Part shown: positions 1 through 10,700 of the stretch, piece after piece | Position numbering within the stretch: the first letter of the stretch is position 1 | How the letters are laid out: every line of letters begins with the position of its first letter | Position numbers and translations under genes: made by a program | Notes under the pieces: model-generated | The model's database searches: none | The model's input: only the letters and a program-made list of their open reading frames with translations | Told to the model about the DNA's origin: nothing | Origin: Ceratotherium simum simum | Lineage: Eukaryota > Chordata > Mammalia > Perissodactyla > Rhinocerotidae | Assembly (NCBI RefSeq): GCF_000283155.1 | Contig: NW_004454210.1 | Span: 4,965,734 to 5,029,733, forward strand | Direction of reading: 5' to 3' | DNA: 64,000 bases

Positions 1-420
1 GATTTACATCTGTGTTTTTTTCTAAGCATTCCATAGTTTTAGCTCTTATATTTAGGTCTCTGATCCATCTTAAGTCCATTTTTTATATGGTGTGAGGTAG
101 GAGTCTAACTATATTCTTTTGCATGTTGATAGCCAGTTGTCCCAGCACTGTCTGTTGAAAAGACTATTCTTTCCCCATTTAATTGTCTTGGCACTCTTGT
201 CAAAAATCAATTGGCCATAATGTAAGGGCCCTCAATTTCTGGACCCTCAATTCTATTCCACTGATCTATACATCTGTCTTTATGCTAGTACCACACTGTC
301 TTCATTACCGTAGCTTTGTAGTAGGTTTTAAAACTGAGAAGTATAAATCCTCCAACTCTTTTCTTCTTTTCAAAGACTGTTTTGGCAATTAAGTTATTCT
401 TAAATTTCAAAATATAATCC
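1..420 (-). mobile_element. L1 LINE fragment (ORF2, minus)
   Basis: The reverse complement reads as the ORF2 stretch downstream of the reverse transcriptase, including the phrase for 'NWLSTCKR'-like sequence and the following cysteine-poor tail. It is interrupted by stops, so it is dead. It continues beyond the left edge. Confidence 0.8.
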
Positions 421-1291
421 AAATTAAATTCAAATATAAATGACACATTTTTGTATCTTTACTATAAAATATGCTACTAATATGAATGAGCTGGATCTAG
501 AAAAAAGTTTAAAAAATAATTACAAATGAATTGTAAACATGCATATTATCATATATAATGGCATTTTCAGCAACATTTTACTGTTTTGTTCAAAATTAAA
601 AAGTGATTAAAATTAGCGATTTATATGGAATCTAAGTAGTAAGAACTTTAACACTTTGAAAAAAAATAATTTGATATGACAAAAGATTTACTTTACTTTC
701 CTCAACAGTGTCTTAAAGAAAATAATCTCCCTAGAGAAACAATGTTGTACTTCCTCATCAGCAATGAAATTCAGATACAAAAACAAAATGTTATACAATA
801 TTTCATTCATGTATTCAAGAAACCAACACTTGTTAAGCACCTACTATTGGCAAGGCAATAAGAACGCAAAATTAATGTTGGTGCTTCTAATGAACATGCC
901 GTAATTTAATTAACTAAAATATAAAGTTTTCTTTTAATTTGGTTTTCTCTTACTTTGACTTCTCAAAAAAGTATGCGTTTTGGTACTTCTAGCAGAATAA
1001 TTTCATAGAAACGTATACAGAAAAGAGTGAAAAACAAACCAACTAGAGCCGATGTGTGTAGACCCACATGCTCCCATGGAGTCGGTTATGAATGAGACTT
1101 ATTATACAGAATCTAAATACTATGTGACAAGCATGCTGACATGAGTAAAATGAAAACCTAAATAAATGACAAGCTTTTTTACTGTTGTTTTGTTGCTCAA
1201 ATCCCTTTCTTAAATTCACAACTAGTTGGAAGAAAAAATTTATAATGGCATCAAGGTCCCAACAACTGTCACAAAGCACATAGGTTTCCTG

Positions 1292-1675
1292 TTCTGTTCT
1301 TTTTTAAATTTTAAAATATTTCAACATGTAGAAATGTATAGAGAATATAACATATGTATTCTATCTACCAACCTATGAAATAAATACTGTGTACCCACCA
1401 CCCAAATAGAAACATTTTGTCATATTCGCTCCAGATTAATCACAAATATAATCAAAGCCCGCTCTGTGCCCAGCCTCAATCTTGCTCCTCTCCCTCTCAT
1501 TCCTTCTTCAAAGGAAAACACTAGCCTGATTCTGATGTTTACTATTCACATGCATATCCTTATACTTTCACTACAGAATGTGTATATCCACTCTTTGTGT
1601 GTGTATATGTATGTATATACATGTGTATGTGTATATAAACAAATAATATATATTATACAAATATATTATATAATT

Positions 1676-1707
<32 letters not shown>

Positions 1708-1930
1708 ATTCATGAAGTAATCCAAGTAATCTATAATATATGTATACATTATACATATATATCCACATACAAATAGTGTGTGCTTTATATATGTGTTACT
1801 TTTCTGTTTGTTTTTTTCCTCAACATTATGGTGTGGAGATTTATCCACGCTTTGACTTGGAGCTCTCTCTAGTTTGTTCACTCTCACTCCATTATAGGAC
1901 TACACCGAACTTAGCCATTCTCTAAGTGTG
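1292..1930 (-). mobile_element. Old L1 3'-end-like sequence with embedded TG/TA tract
   Basis: The sequence around 'TGTACCCACCACCCAAAT' and the following C/T-rich stretch matches the reversed 3' region of old mammalian L1, as also seen at 14760 in this window. It is strongly decayed and the family is not fixed. Confidence 0.5.
1587..1795. repeat. (TG)n / (TA)n microsatellite
   Basis: Mixed TGTG and TATA tracts, with the cleanest TG run at 1680-1700. Open frames over this region are artefacts of the repeat. Confidence 0.9.
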
Positions 1931-1959
1931 TTTGCTACTAGAGTGATTGCTATAGTAAG

Positions 1960-2165
1960 TTTTCTTGTACAGCAGTCAGTAAGAGCTCTGGAACTAGTCG
2001 GCTTGGGTTTGAATCCTAGTTCTGCCATGTATTAGCTCTGTGACCTTGGGCAAGTCTCAAACCTTCTGTGTCTCAGTTTCTTAATCTGTAACACAGGGAT
2101 ATTAACAGTAGCTATTCCTTACAATGATTGTTATGAAGATTAAAAAGTTCATACATATAAATCTT
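1960..2165 (+). repeat. MIR SINE
   Basis: Shows the MIR core and flanks: GGTTTGAATCC near the tRNA-like head, then CTCTGTGACCTTGGGCAAGT and the CTCAGTTTCTTAATCTGTAA stretch. Confidence 0.9.
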
Positions 2166-3059
2166 TACAACAGTACAATAGTGTTCTTTATGTGGTAGAC
2201 AGTGCAAAATGGAGCTAGTTCTAAAATATATGAAAATCCCAATGGTATCAAGAAATGTCTGAAATATATTTCAATACTCCACAGTCTAAGACATGGTCCA
2301 CTTCCCCTTGCTAGAGGATAGCCTCTTCTTGTCTGGAGAGCAGGCAGCTGCCTGCTATGGGTAGACACCTCTCTGATGATACTTGCCTTCCTCAAGACCT
2401 GCCCTCACCTCCCCTCATGCCTTCTATTCCAATAACCAGGGTCAACTCATCATTACCTGAGTAGAAAAGTACCATCCCTGCTTTAAGAGGAAAGCAAATA
2501 TGCACTAAAGAGCTACAGAACCTAGCTAACATGTATTGTTGACAGAAACCAGAAGAGTATGCCCAACAATGGATCTTGAAGATGCCAGATCAGGGGAAGC
2601 AGAATATAAGGCTAGATAAAGAACACTCTCCTGAAACCTAGGATTTAAGGTCCTGGCAAGGACACCTAAAGCCAGTCCTAATAAACAACTGCGGTGGCTT
2701 GTTCATGCTTGGAAAAAAATATGGCTTTTAGTAAATACAGTAGATATAGCAGAGAGCCTTGGCAGAGTATTTAAAAGGGGGTGAACAGGCTCAAAGAGGT
2801 AGACGTGCAAAAATGGATTTACTACATAAGACTAAAGAATCCACCAGCTGACTATGTTCCCCAGAAGGGCCCAGAACAACAGGCAGTAAGGTATGCAATA
2901 CTGAGGCTGTGTTGGGGAGTTCAATGGTAGCTGCCTCTAAAGGTCAGTGTTGGTGGTAGGGGAGGCCGCCAAGGAACAGGGCTCCTTAGTATCAATGGAG
3001 ATGACAGGATTCTAGAATTGTAGAGGCCACGTGGCTAACTTTTAACCATCAGAGGCTAA

Positions 3060-3479
3060 GTGGATGTTATTTGCATAACAGACAGCAAAGTTGGAATGGC
3101 ACTGATCTGTAAGCATCTGTAACAATGTTTGTCCATCCAGCTGGAGACTACATCTCCAGCCTTCCTTGCAATTCAGTGTAGCCACATGTCTAATTTTTTT
3201 CAGTGGGATGTAAATGGAAGTGATATGTACAACACACTTATCCTAGATTCTCTTCTTCATTTCCTTCCCACCAACTGGAAATACCAATGATGAAGCTAAC
3301 CTGGAAGCTAAATATTGAGGATGGCAGAGATACTCCATCAGCTGGAGTACTCGGATTACTTCATGAAGGAGAGCACATATACAACTCTGGATTATGATGA
3401 CAGAAAAATAAATTCTGCCTTGTTTAAGCCCTGCATTTTGGGGTTGTTTTGTTAAGCAACTTAGCTTTTACTCTAATAC
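3060..3479 (+). repeat. Old mammalian interspersed repeat, family undetermined
   Basis: Ends with AAATAAATTCTGCCTTGTTTA then a GCCCTGCATTTTGGGGTTG-like stretch and CTAATACA. A related copy lies at 23925-24860, which shows that it is a dispersed element. LTR or DNA-transposon origin is not resolved. Confidence 0.55.
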
Positions 3480-3706
3480 AGGTATCAGCAAACTATAATG
3501 CTTACGTCCAAATCCAACCTGCTACCTGTTTTTGTAAACACAGTGCTACTGACACACAGCTATGTGCATCTGCTTACACACTGTCTATGGTTGCTTTTGC
3601 CCTATGAGAGCATATTTGAGTTATAACGACAGATCATATGGCCAACAAAGCCTAAAATAATTGCAATCTGGTCCTTCACAGAGAAAGGCTGCCAACTTAT
3701 GTTTTA
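3478..3706 (-). mobile_element. Non-autonomous hAT-type MER element
   Basis: Starts CAGGTATCAGCAAACTAT and contains the reversed TTTACAAAAACAGG, GGCC and TTTCTGTGAAGGACCAGAT segments. It is the same family as 34704-34925, in the opposite orientation. Confidence 0.65.
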
Positions 3707-3916
3707 ACACATAGCCCCTTTTGAGAAAGTATTCAGTATTTTAGGTTTCATTTTTATTTGCCCGTTCAAATGTTAAATGTTTAGCCAATGAAACCAAAAA
3801 CATCCTAAATAAATGTAAAATTGCCAAAATGCTTAAAAAGGAAGGCTATATGCTTTGAATCATATATGGAATGATGTAAACATGATAAATATCTTGAATT
3901 AAAAATAGCTATTATA

Positions 3917-4150
3917 GGGGCCGGCCCGGTGGTGCAAGCAGTTAAGTGCGTGCACTCTGCTGCGGCGGCCTGGGGTTCGCCGGTTCAGATCCCAGGCGCA
4001 CACTGACGCACCGCTTGGCAAGCCATGCTGTGGCAGCATCCCATATAAAGTGGAGGAAGATGGGCATGGATGTTGGCCCAGGGCCAGTCTTCCTCAGCAA
4101 AAAGAGGAGTGGCAGATGTTAGCTCAGGGCCCATCCTCCTCACACACACA
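3917..4150 (+). mobile_element. ERE SINE (perissodactyl)
   Basis: Head GGGGCCGGCCCGGTGG, B-box-like GGTTCAGATCCC, then two copies of the TGTTAGCTCAGGGC-type module and a CA-rich tail. It is flanked by 16-base direct repeats at 3901-3916 and 4151-4166 with one mismatch. Confidence 0.95.
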
Positions 4151-4798
4151 AAAAATAGCCATTATAGCTAGACTGATCTTTAGGCAAATGGTTTCAGGCT
4201 ACTGATCTTTCAACTATTGTTACTATGTGAGTGATAAACATCAAAGTAAAAAAAACCTGAAAATGATTACTGCACGTCAGAAATTCAATATATTATTGTG
4301 GGAATATCTGAAAACTCTAAATCACAAACTGAAAAAGAGCTGAAAGTAAAATCAACACCCTGAAGGAAACTTTGCCCTCGTAAGCTAAAAACAGAACATT
4401 TAATTTTTTATTATAAAATAACACAATTAATTTGGTTACCCTAAACTAGGCACACAAACAATTACCAAAACATATATAAAATATTTATTACCTCTTTCAA
4501 CACACATAACTTGGGAGCAACAATGTACCATAATATTACTCACAATAAACAGGCTGAAAAAGTACAGTGCTGTTGAAGTGGGTTGTATTTGCACTTTCAT
4601 CAATACTAAAAAAATTCAAAATTCACTAATCCCACAATCTGATTTATTTAAGATACAATATTGGTCTTTCACACTAAGGGGACAAGCTAATTTGAATAGA
4701 TATAAATAAAATTAAAGTTGACATATAATACTTTAAATAAGTTATCAGGCAATGACCACACTTTGCTTTATAGAGATGTACAACATTTTCCTGATTTT

Positions 4799-5044
4799 CT
4801 TTTCTTTTTTTTTTGGTGAGGAAGAGTGGCTCTGAGCTAACATCTGTTGCTAATCTTCCTTTTTTTTTTCACTTTAGGAAGATGCCCCCAAGCTAACATC
4901 TGTGCCAATTTCACACGTGAGACGCCGCCACAGCATGGCTTGATGAGCAGTATGTAGGTGTGTGCCTGGGATCTGAACCCACAAACCCTGGGCCGCCGAA
5001 GCAGAGCAAGTGAACTTAACTACTATGCTACTGGGCCAGCCCCC
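4799..5044 (-). mobile_element. ERE SINE, minus strand
   Basis: Reversed ERE ending GGGCCAGCCCC. A perfect 16-base target duplication ACATTTTCCTGATTTT lies at 4783-4798 and 5045-5060. Confidence 0.95.
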
Positions 5045-5289
5045 ACATTTTCCTGATTTTTGAAATAAAGTATACAATTCTGCTATGGAAATTTATTATA
5101 ACAAAAAAATTAGTTCTTTATATTTCTCATTTCAGCAGCTAGTTAAAAATAGCATTCTTTATATATGTGTGGTTAAAGAAAAAACAAGAGGAAGATATGT
5201 ACTTTAAAGCGGCAAGCAACGGTTATAGAGTTTCATTTAACTGAAATCAAAAACAATTTCCTAACATAATTTCTTTCCATTTACAATTT

Positions 5290-7110
5290 TTTAAATTTTA
5301 GATATAATTTATATATACTGAAATGCACAGAACTGAAGTACACAATTTGATCAGTTTTGACAAATGCACGCACCCATGTAACCTAAGCCCTTATCAAGAC
5401 ATAGAATATGTCCATCACCACAAAAAGTTCCCTTGTGTCCCTTCCTAGTCAATTTCCCTGGAAATAACCACTGATTGGATTTCTGTTAGTATAGATTAGT
5501 TTGCTTATCATAGAATGTAACATAAATATAACCATACAGTATTTCCTATTTTGGGTCTTGCTTCTTTAGTAGATTCCTCAGGATTTTCTAAATATGTCAT
5601 CATGTCATCTGCAAACAAAGACAGTTTTAATCCTTCCTTTCCAATCTGATGTATTTTATTTCTTTATCTTGCCTTACTGGACTGGCTAGGACCTCCAGCA
5701 AACATTGAATAGAAGTTGTACAAATGGACACCTTTGTTTTGTTCCCAATCTTAGGGGGAGAACTTTCAATACTTTACTACTAAGGTCCCAGTCGATTCCA
5801 GTAAACATTGAATAGAAGTTGTACAAATGGACATATTTGTTTTGTTCCCAATCTTAGGGGGAGAACTTTCAATACTTTACTAATAAGTATGTTTTTTATA
5901 GGAAGGAAGTTTCCTTCTTTTCCTAGTTTTCTCAGAGGTTGTTTTTTTTTGTATCATGAACAAGTGTTGAATCTTGTCAAAACTATTTTTATGCATCTAC
6001 TGAAATGATAGTTCTTTAATCTGTTATAGTGAATTGCATTGATAGATTTTCATACGACAAACCCACCTTGCATTCTTTGGACAAATTCCAATTGGTCACA
6101 GTGTATTATCCCCTTTATATATTGCTGGATTTGACTTATAAATATTTTGTTATGAGGAATACTGGTTTGTAGTTTTCTTTTTTTGTAATATTCTTGTCTG
6201 ATTGTGGTGTTAGGATTATGAAGCTTCAAAAAATGAGTGACGAAGTGTACCCTCTTCCATTTGAGGCAAAAGAGTGTAATATTGGTCTTATTTCTTCCTT
6301 GAAAGTTTAATAGAACTCTCTAGCAAAGTTCCTTGTGGAAAATTCTTAAATTGGGAACTTGATTTGTTTAATGGATATAAGATTCATCAGATTTTCTATT
6401 TCTTCCTGTATCGGTTTTGGTAAATTGTGTTTTTCAAGGAATGTATCCATTCATTTAGGCTGTCAAATTTATTGACATCAAATTTTAAATAACATTTCTT
6501 CATTATTCTTTTAAGGTCTACAAGATCAGTAGTGATATCCCCTCTTCTATTCCTGATATTGATAATTTGTGCTTTTTCATTTTTTTCTTGGTAAGCCTTA
6601 CTAAGTTTACCAATTTTATTAATCTTTTCAAAGAACCAACTTTTGGCTTTGTTGATTTTCTTTGTTGTCAATTTCCTCTTCATTGATTTCTAGTCTTATT
6701 CTTCTTATTTCCTTTTTTCTATCTGCTTTGGGATTAATCTGTTCCTTTCTATTTTCTTAAAGTAGAAGAATAGATCATTGGTTTTCTAGCTTTCTTCTTT
6801 TCTAATATAGGCATTTAATATAAATTTCCCTCTAGGGACTACTTTAGCTTCATCTCACAAATTTTTATGTTGTGTTTTCAGTACTATTCTGTTCAAAATT
6901 TTTTCTCATTTCCCTTATGATTTCTCTTGACATATAGGTTATTTAGAAATGTGTTGTTTAATTTCAAAATATTTAGAGATTTTTTTAGATATTTGTTATT
7001 GATTTTTAATTTAATACTATTGCAATCAGAGAACATACTCTATAATTTTGTCCATCTACTTCTATAGGTCCAGTTTATGTATTCTATAATGTAAAAGCTG
7101 AAACAAAGGC
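5290..7110 (-). mobile_element. L1 LINE, 3' region and ORF2 part (minus)
   Basis: The reverse complement gives an old L1 3' region (5290-5570) followed upstream by ORF2 sequence. The open stretch 6396-6683 translates as the ORF2 linker with K-rich KKINKAKSWFFEKINKI. Many stops and indels are present. It contains a 103-base tandem duplication at 5695-5887. Confidence 0.8.
5695..5887. repeat. 103-bp tandem duplication inside L1
   Basis: Unit 1 (5695-5797) begins CCAGCAAACATTGAATAGAA. Unit 2 begins CCAGTAAACATTGAATAGAA at 5798 and matches to about 5887 with very few differences. Confidence 0.9.
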
Positions 7111-7454
7111 AAATAATCTGCTAATGACTGCCTTAACAAAACTAGTAGAATAATTTTAACTTAACACCAGATGTTTATTGTAATATCTCATTTCTTCAGT
7201 TTTCCTATGCTATATTTTCTGTTATTTTTATAAGAAAGAGGAGTTATACAAGTGTAGTCTAAGCCAGCGGTTAATACCTTAATAAAATTTAAAAAGCTAA
7301 AAAAAAAAGATTAAGAAAATATAGTCAGTGTCAAATTAACTATCCTGGTTACTGTTAGATGAAAAATACATTCTGAACTCAATGGTAAAAGAGACTACAT
7401 ATGGGAGCAATCACTATTAAGGCATAAGTTTCCAAAGTCAAATGTCTTCTAGAA

Positions 7455-7473
7455 ACACACACACACACACACA
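7455..7473. repeat. (CA)n microsatellite
   Basis: Uninterrupted ACAC run, 128 bases outside APLF exon 3 on the 3' (intron 3) side. Confidence 0.9.
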
Positions 7474-7601
7474 TGCCACGTAACTCCTATACTGCTAACA
7501 GAGTTTATTCCTAGAATGGTTTCTACTGAAGCATTTGTGAATGGCTGAGAAATTAGGTTACAAATACCATTACTTAATCTCATTTCATCAGGCAATCTTA
7601 C

Positions 7602-7774
7602 CTTAAAGTACGTTCCATTTCCGTTTCAGAGTGTGTAGAGAAAACATGGAAAATATATTTGTCGACTAACAGAGAAAAACTATCTCCAGGATACAACCGG
7701 TGCCATAGATTTGTCTTTAATGGTAAGAGCTGGCTCTTCTCAGAAGACTGATAAAAACATGGATTTGTGTGTAT
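7602..7774 (-). CDS. APLF: APLF coding exon 3
   Basis: 173 bases, residues 57 to 113 plus two bases of the next codon, so the 3' boundary is phase 2. The peptide starts [20 protein letters not shown], continues with a W-containing stretch and [16 protein letters not shown], and completes the FHA beta sandwich. The acceptor is a T-rich tract ending TTTGCTAG and the donor is GTAAGA. N60 in the HTNP loop is the conserved FHA asparagine. After the YIF strand the sequence [15 protein letters not shown] looks divergent from the human protein as I recall it. The next exon is not visible within the remaining 7.6 kb. Confidence 0.94.
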
Positions 7775-10700
7775 CTAGCAAATAAAAAAAGAATACAGTG
7801 ATGTTGTTAGATGTCAAAATTATGACAAAAATACAACTAAATATGAACTGACCCAAAATTTTAGCATTAACACAATTTAAGTATAAACAAAGACTTAAAA
7901 GTCTAATAAATCTGGCACGTATAAGTACCATAATTATTATCTATACATAAAAAGGGCAAAAAGCTATAATATACCTCCTGTTTCTCTGGGACTTTTTGTG
8001 TGTGTCTGTGTGTGTGAGGAAGATTGGCCCTGCGCTAACACCCATGCCCATCTTCCTCTTCTTTATATGTTGGATGCCTGCCACAGCATGGCCTGATAAG
8101 CGGTGCACGGGTCTGCACCCAGGATCGGAACCTGTGAAGCCCTGGCCGCCAAAGCGGAGCGTGGGAACTTAACCACTATGTCACTGGGCCGGCCCCCCTC
8201 CTATTTCTCTAGGAATCAAAGAAAAAAGCAAAGTTATCAATTAACTGGTTAAAAGATACTTCCATTTTGCTTAAGAGAGACAACTGGACATTAGAGAGAG
8301 AAACATGAAAAATAATTCTCAGTATGGAAACTGAGTCCCCCAATTTTGGTATCCAAAATTCACTAATCTCCCAGAAATGGCCAGCTTCCTTTCCACTTAT
8401 TTTCCCTTAATAATTCCTTACTATGATTTAAAAATGGGAAGCTGGTGCAGCCTCTATGGAAAACGGTATGGAGATTCCTCAAAGAATTAAAAATAGAAAT
8501 ACCCTATGATCCAGCTATCCCATTACTGGGAATCTATCCAATGAACCTGAAATCAACAATCCGAAGAGGCTTATGCACCCCTATGTTCATTGCAGCATTA
8601 TTCACTATAGTCGAGAAGTGGAAGCAACCTAAATGTCCCTCGACTGATGACTGGATCAAGAAGATGTGGTATATATATACAATGGAACACTACTCAGCCT
8701 TAAAAAAAGACAAAATCGTCCCATTTGCAACAACATGGATGGGCCTGGAGGGTATTACGTTAAGCGAAATAAGCCAGAAAGAGAAAGACAAACACTGTAT
8801 GATCTCACTCATATGTGGAATATAAACCAACACATGGACAGAGAAAACTGTATTGTGGTTACCAGGGGCAATGGGGGTAGAGGATGGGCACAAGGGGTGA
8901 AGGGAGACAATATATGGACAAACAAAAATGTACAACCCAAAATTTCACAATGTTATAAACTACTAAAACATCAATTAAAAAAAAATGGGAAACTATGGGA
9001 AGGAAGATTTTCATCAAATCTCTCAAGCAGAGCTTTTTGTTTGTTTGGTTTTTGCTCCTTACAGGCGAATCTTCTTATTTTGTTTGAATGAAACTCCCAC
9101 TATGAAGATCATCATCCATACTCAAATTGCAAGTAGTAAACATATCTCAATGTCAAAACTACTACAGTATCCACTATTTTGAATTATGTTTGCCACTGAT
9201 TGCCTCCATGTTAGCAAACATAATGAAAGTTGGCTCCATAACTGAGACTTACTGAAAGGCACCTTAAAAATTCCAACTAGAACCAAGCTGAAACTGGCCA
9301 TTTCCAAAGGTCAAATAGCCTTTCTGTCATCACTATCATTGGGTTTTTAAAATAAATAAGCTTTAGTGTATAACAAAGCAATCTGTGTAACGCAGATCTT
9401 TGGTTTTTTAATAGAATCTTACATAGAGCTACTCCCCCTACCATCCATCCATCTACTTAATCAGTTTAAATGAGACTTTTTCTAGAGAAATCAACAACCT
9501 CTCCAGTATAGCAAGTTAATTACCTCCCTGGGATTGGACATATGCTGAACATTCCCAGTTTTTCTATTTATACTTCATATCTTGATACAACTATATTTTC
9601 ATACATCAAAACCTTTTCTGATCCCAACCATTTAAAATGTCTGTAGGTGTTAAGATATGTTTTATTTACTTTGAGTTTGAACAGACTAGAGTTAAGTATA
9701 AATTCAGCAGGTAAAAACTTCTGCTCCTACTGTAAAAAATATTCATTTGGAAAAATTAAGGAAGTTTATAAAAGGCCTATTTTTAATGTGAGTATTTTGA
9801 AATTCTAGAAATGTGTCAGCTCTTTCCATTTTTTCTTTTTACCCCTCAACAAATTTCTTTTCATTGGGAAACTTGGTTAAAATTTTTATTAAATAATTGC
9901 TTTCATTTTTTAAAAATCTTAAGCCTTTATAGAATGTAAACTAAGTAAAATATAAACAAGTCTACAATATTTTATAAAACATGAAGCAAATAATGTTATT
10001 AAGTTTGGCAGGCTACTTTGGATTATAATTTATTTTTCTTTTTTTTAAAAAAAAGTCTACTTTTGCAGAAAATGAATAGGGTATTTCAGGGGTAAATGCG
10101 ATATATTCCAATTTAATTTCTATTATACAGCAAAACCCATCAAAATATCCACAAACAGCTATTGAACATCTACAATGTTCTCTCACTCCAGCCAGATGTC
10201 AAGTTCCAGATCATTTAACGCTGAAGTGTTTCCTGAATCCATTTCTCTTTCACCATTTGCAGTCACTGCCCTAGTTGAAGCTCTTACCCTCTGCTTGTGC
10301 TAACATCACATTAAGTCTCCCTGTCTTCATTCACCTCATTGCTTCCCAGGTTATTCTTTTACATTTCCCTGTGTAAAGTCTCTTAAGGTTCCCCAATATA
10401 AACAAAGCACTACAGTGAAGTCTCTTCATAAACCTACAGTGGTTTCCAACCTCATCTCCCATCTTCATTCTCCAAAATCTTTGCCCTATATGCACCATCT
10501 TTGATCTAACCATGGAGGTCTACTCAAAATGCTCTTTCATTTACTATAGCCTCAGATGCCTTATCCCACCCTACCTTTCTGCTTGAACCATTTGAACCAG
10601 ACCCTATCAGTTCAACAATTATCTATAATCATCTGATAAATCACCACTAGACTCTAAGGTCCATGGGTACAGATAAGTGTACCCAACACAGCTCTTAGTC

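Larger units (their letters stand above)
1..7601 (-). other. APLF: APLF intron 3 (part)
   Basis: Runs from the exon 3 donor leftwards to the window edge. I searched the minus strand for the following APLF exon and did not recognise it, so the intron is at least 7.6 kb. Content is mostly interspersed repeats, described separately. The stretches 420-1290, 2165-3050, 3710-3900 and 4170-4780 hold no gene, RNA or known repeat that I can identify; they are AT-rich with short open frames only. Confidence 0.8.

Noticed and set aside
6396..6683. 95-codon lysine-rich open frame as a possible host protein
   Set aside because: The translation matches the L1 ORF2 region between endonuclease and reverse transcriptase, inside the minus-strand L1.
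1..7601. APLF exon 4 expected on the minus strand
   Set aside because: I read through for the serine/threonine-rich exon that follows the FHA domain and found no segment that fits, so it is not annotated.
8445..9091. Open frames of 126 and 141 codons
   Set aside because: These are the L1 ORF2 C-terminus and its 3' flank, not host genes.
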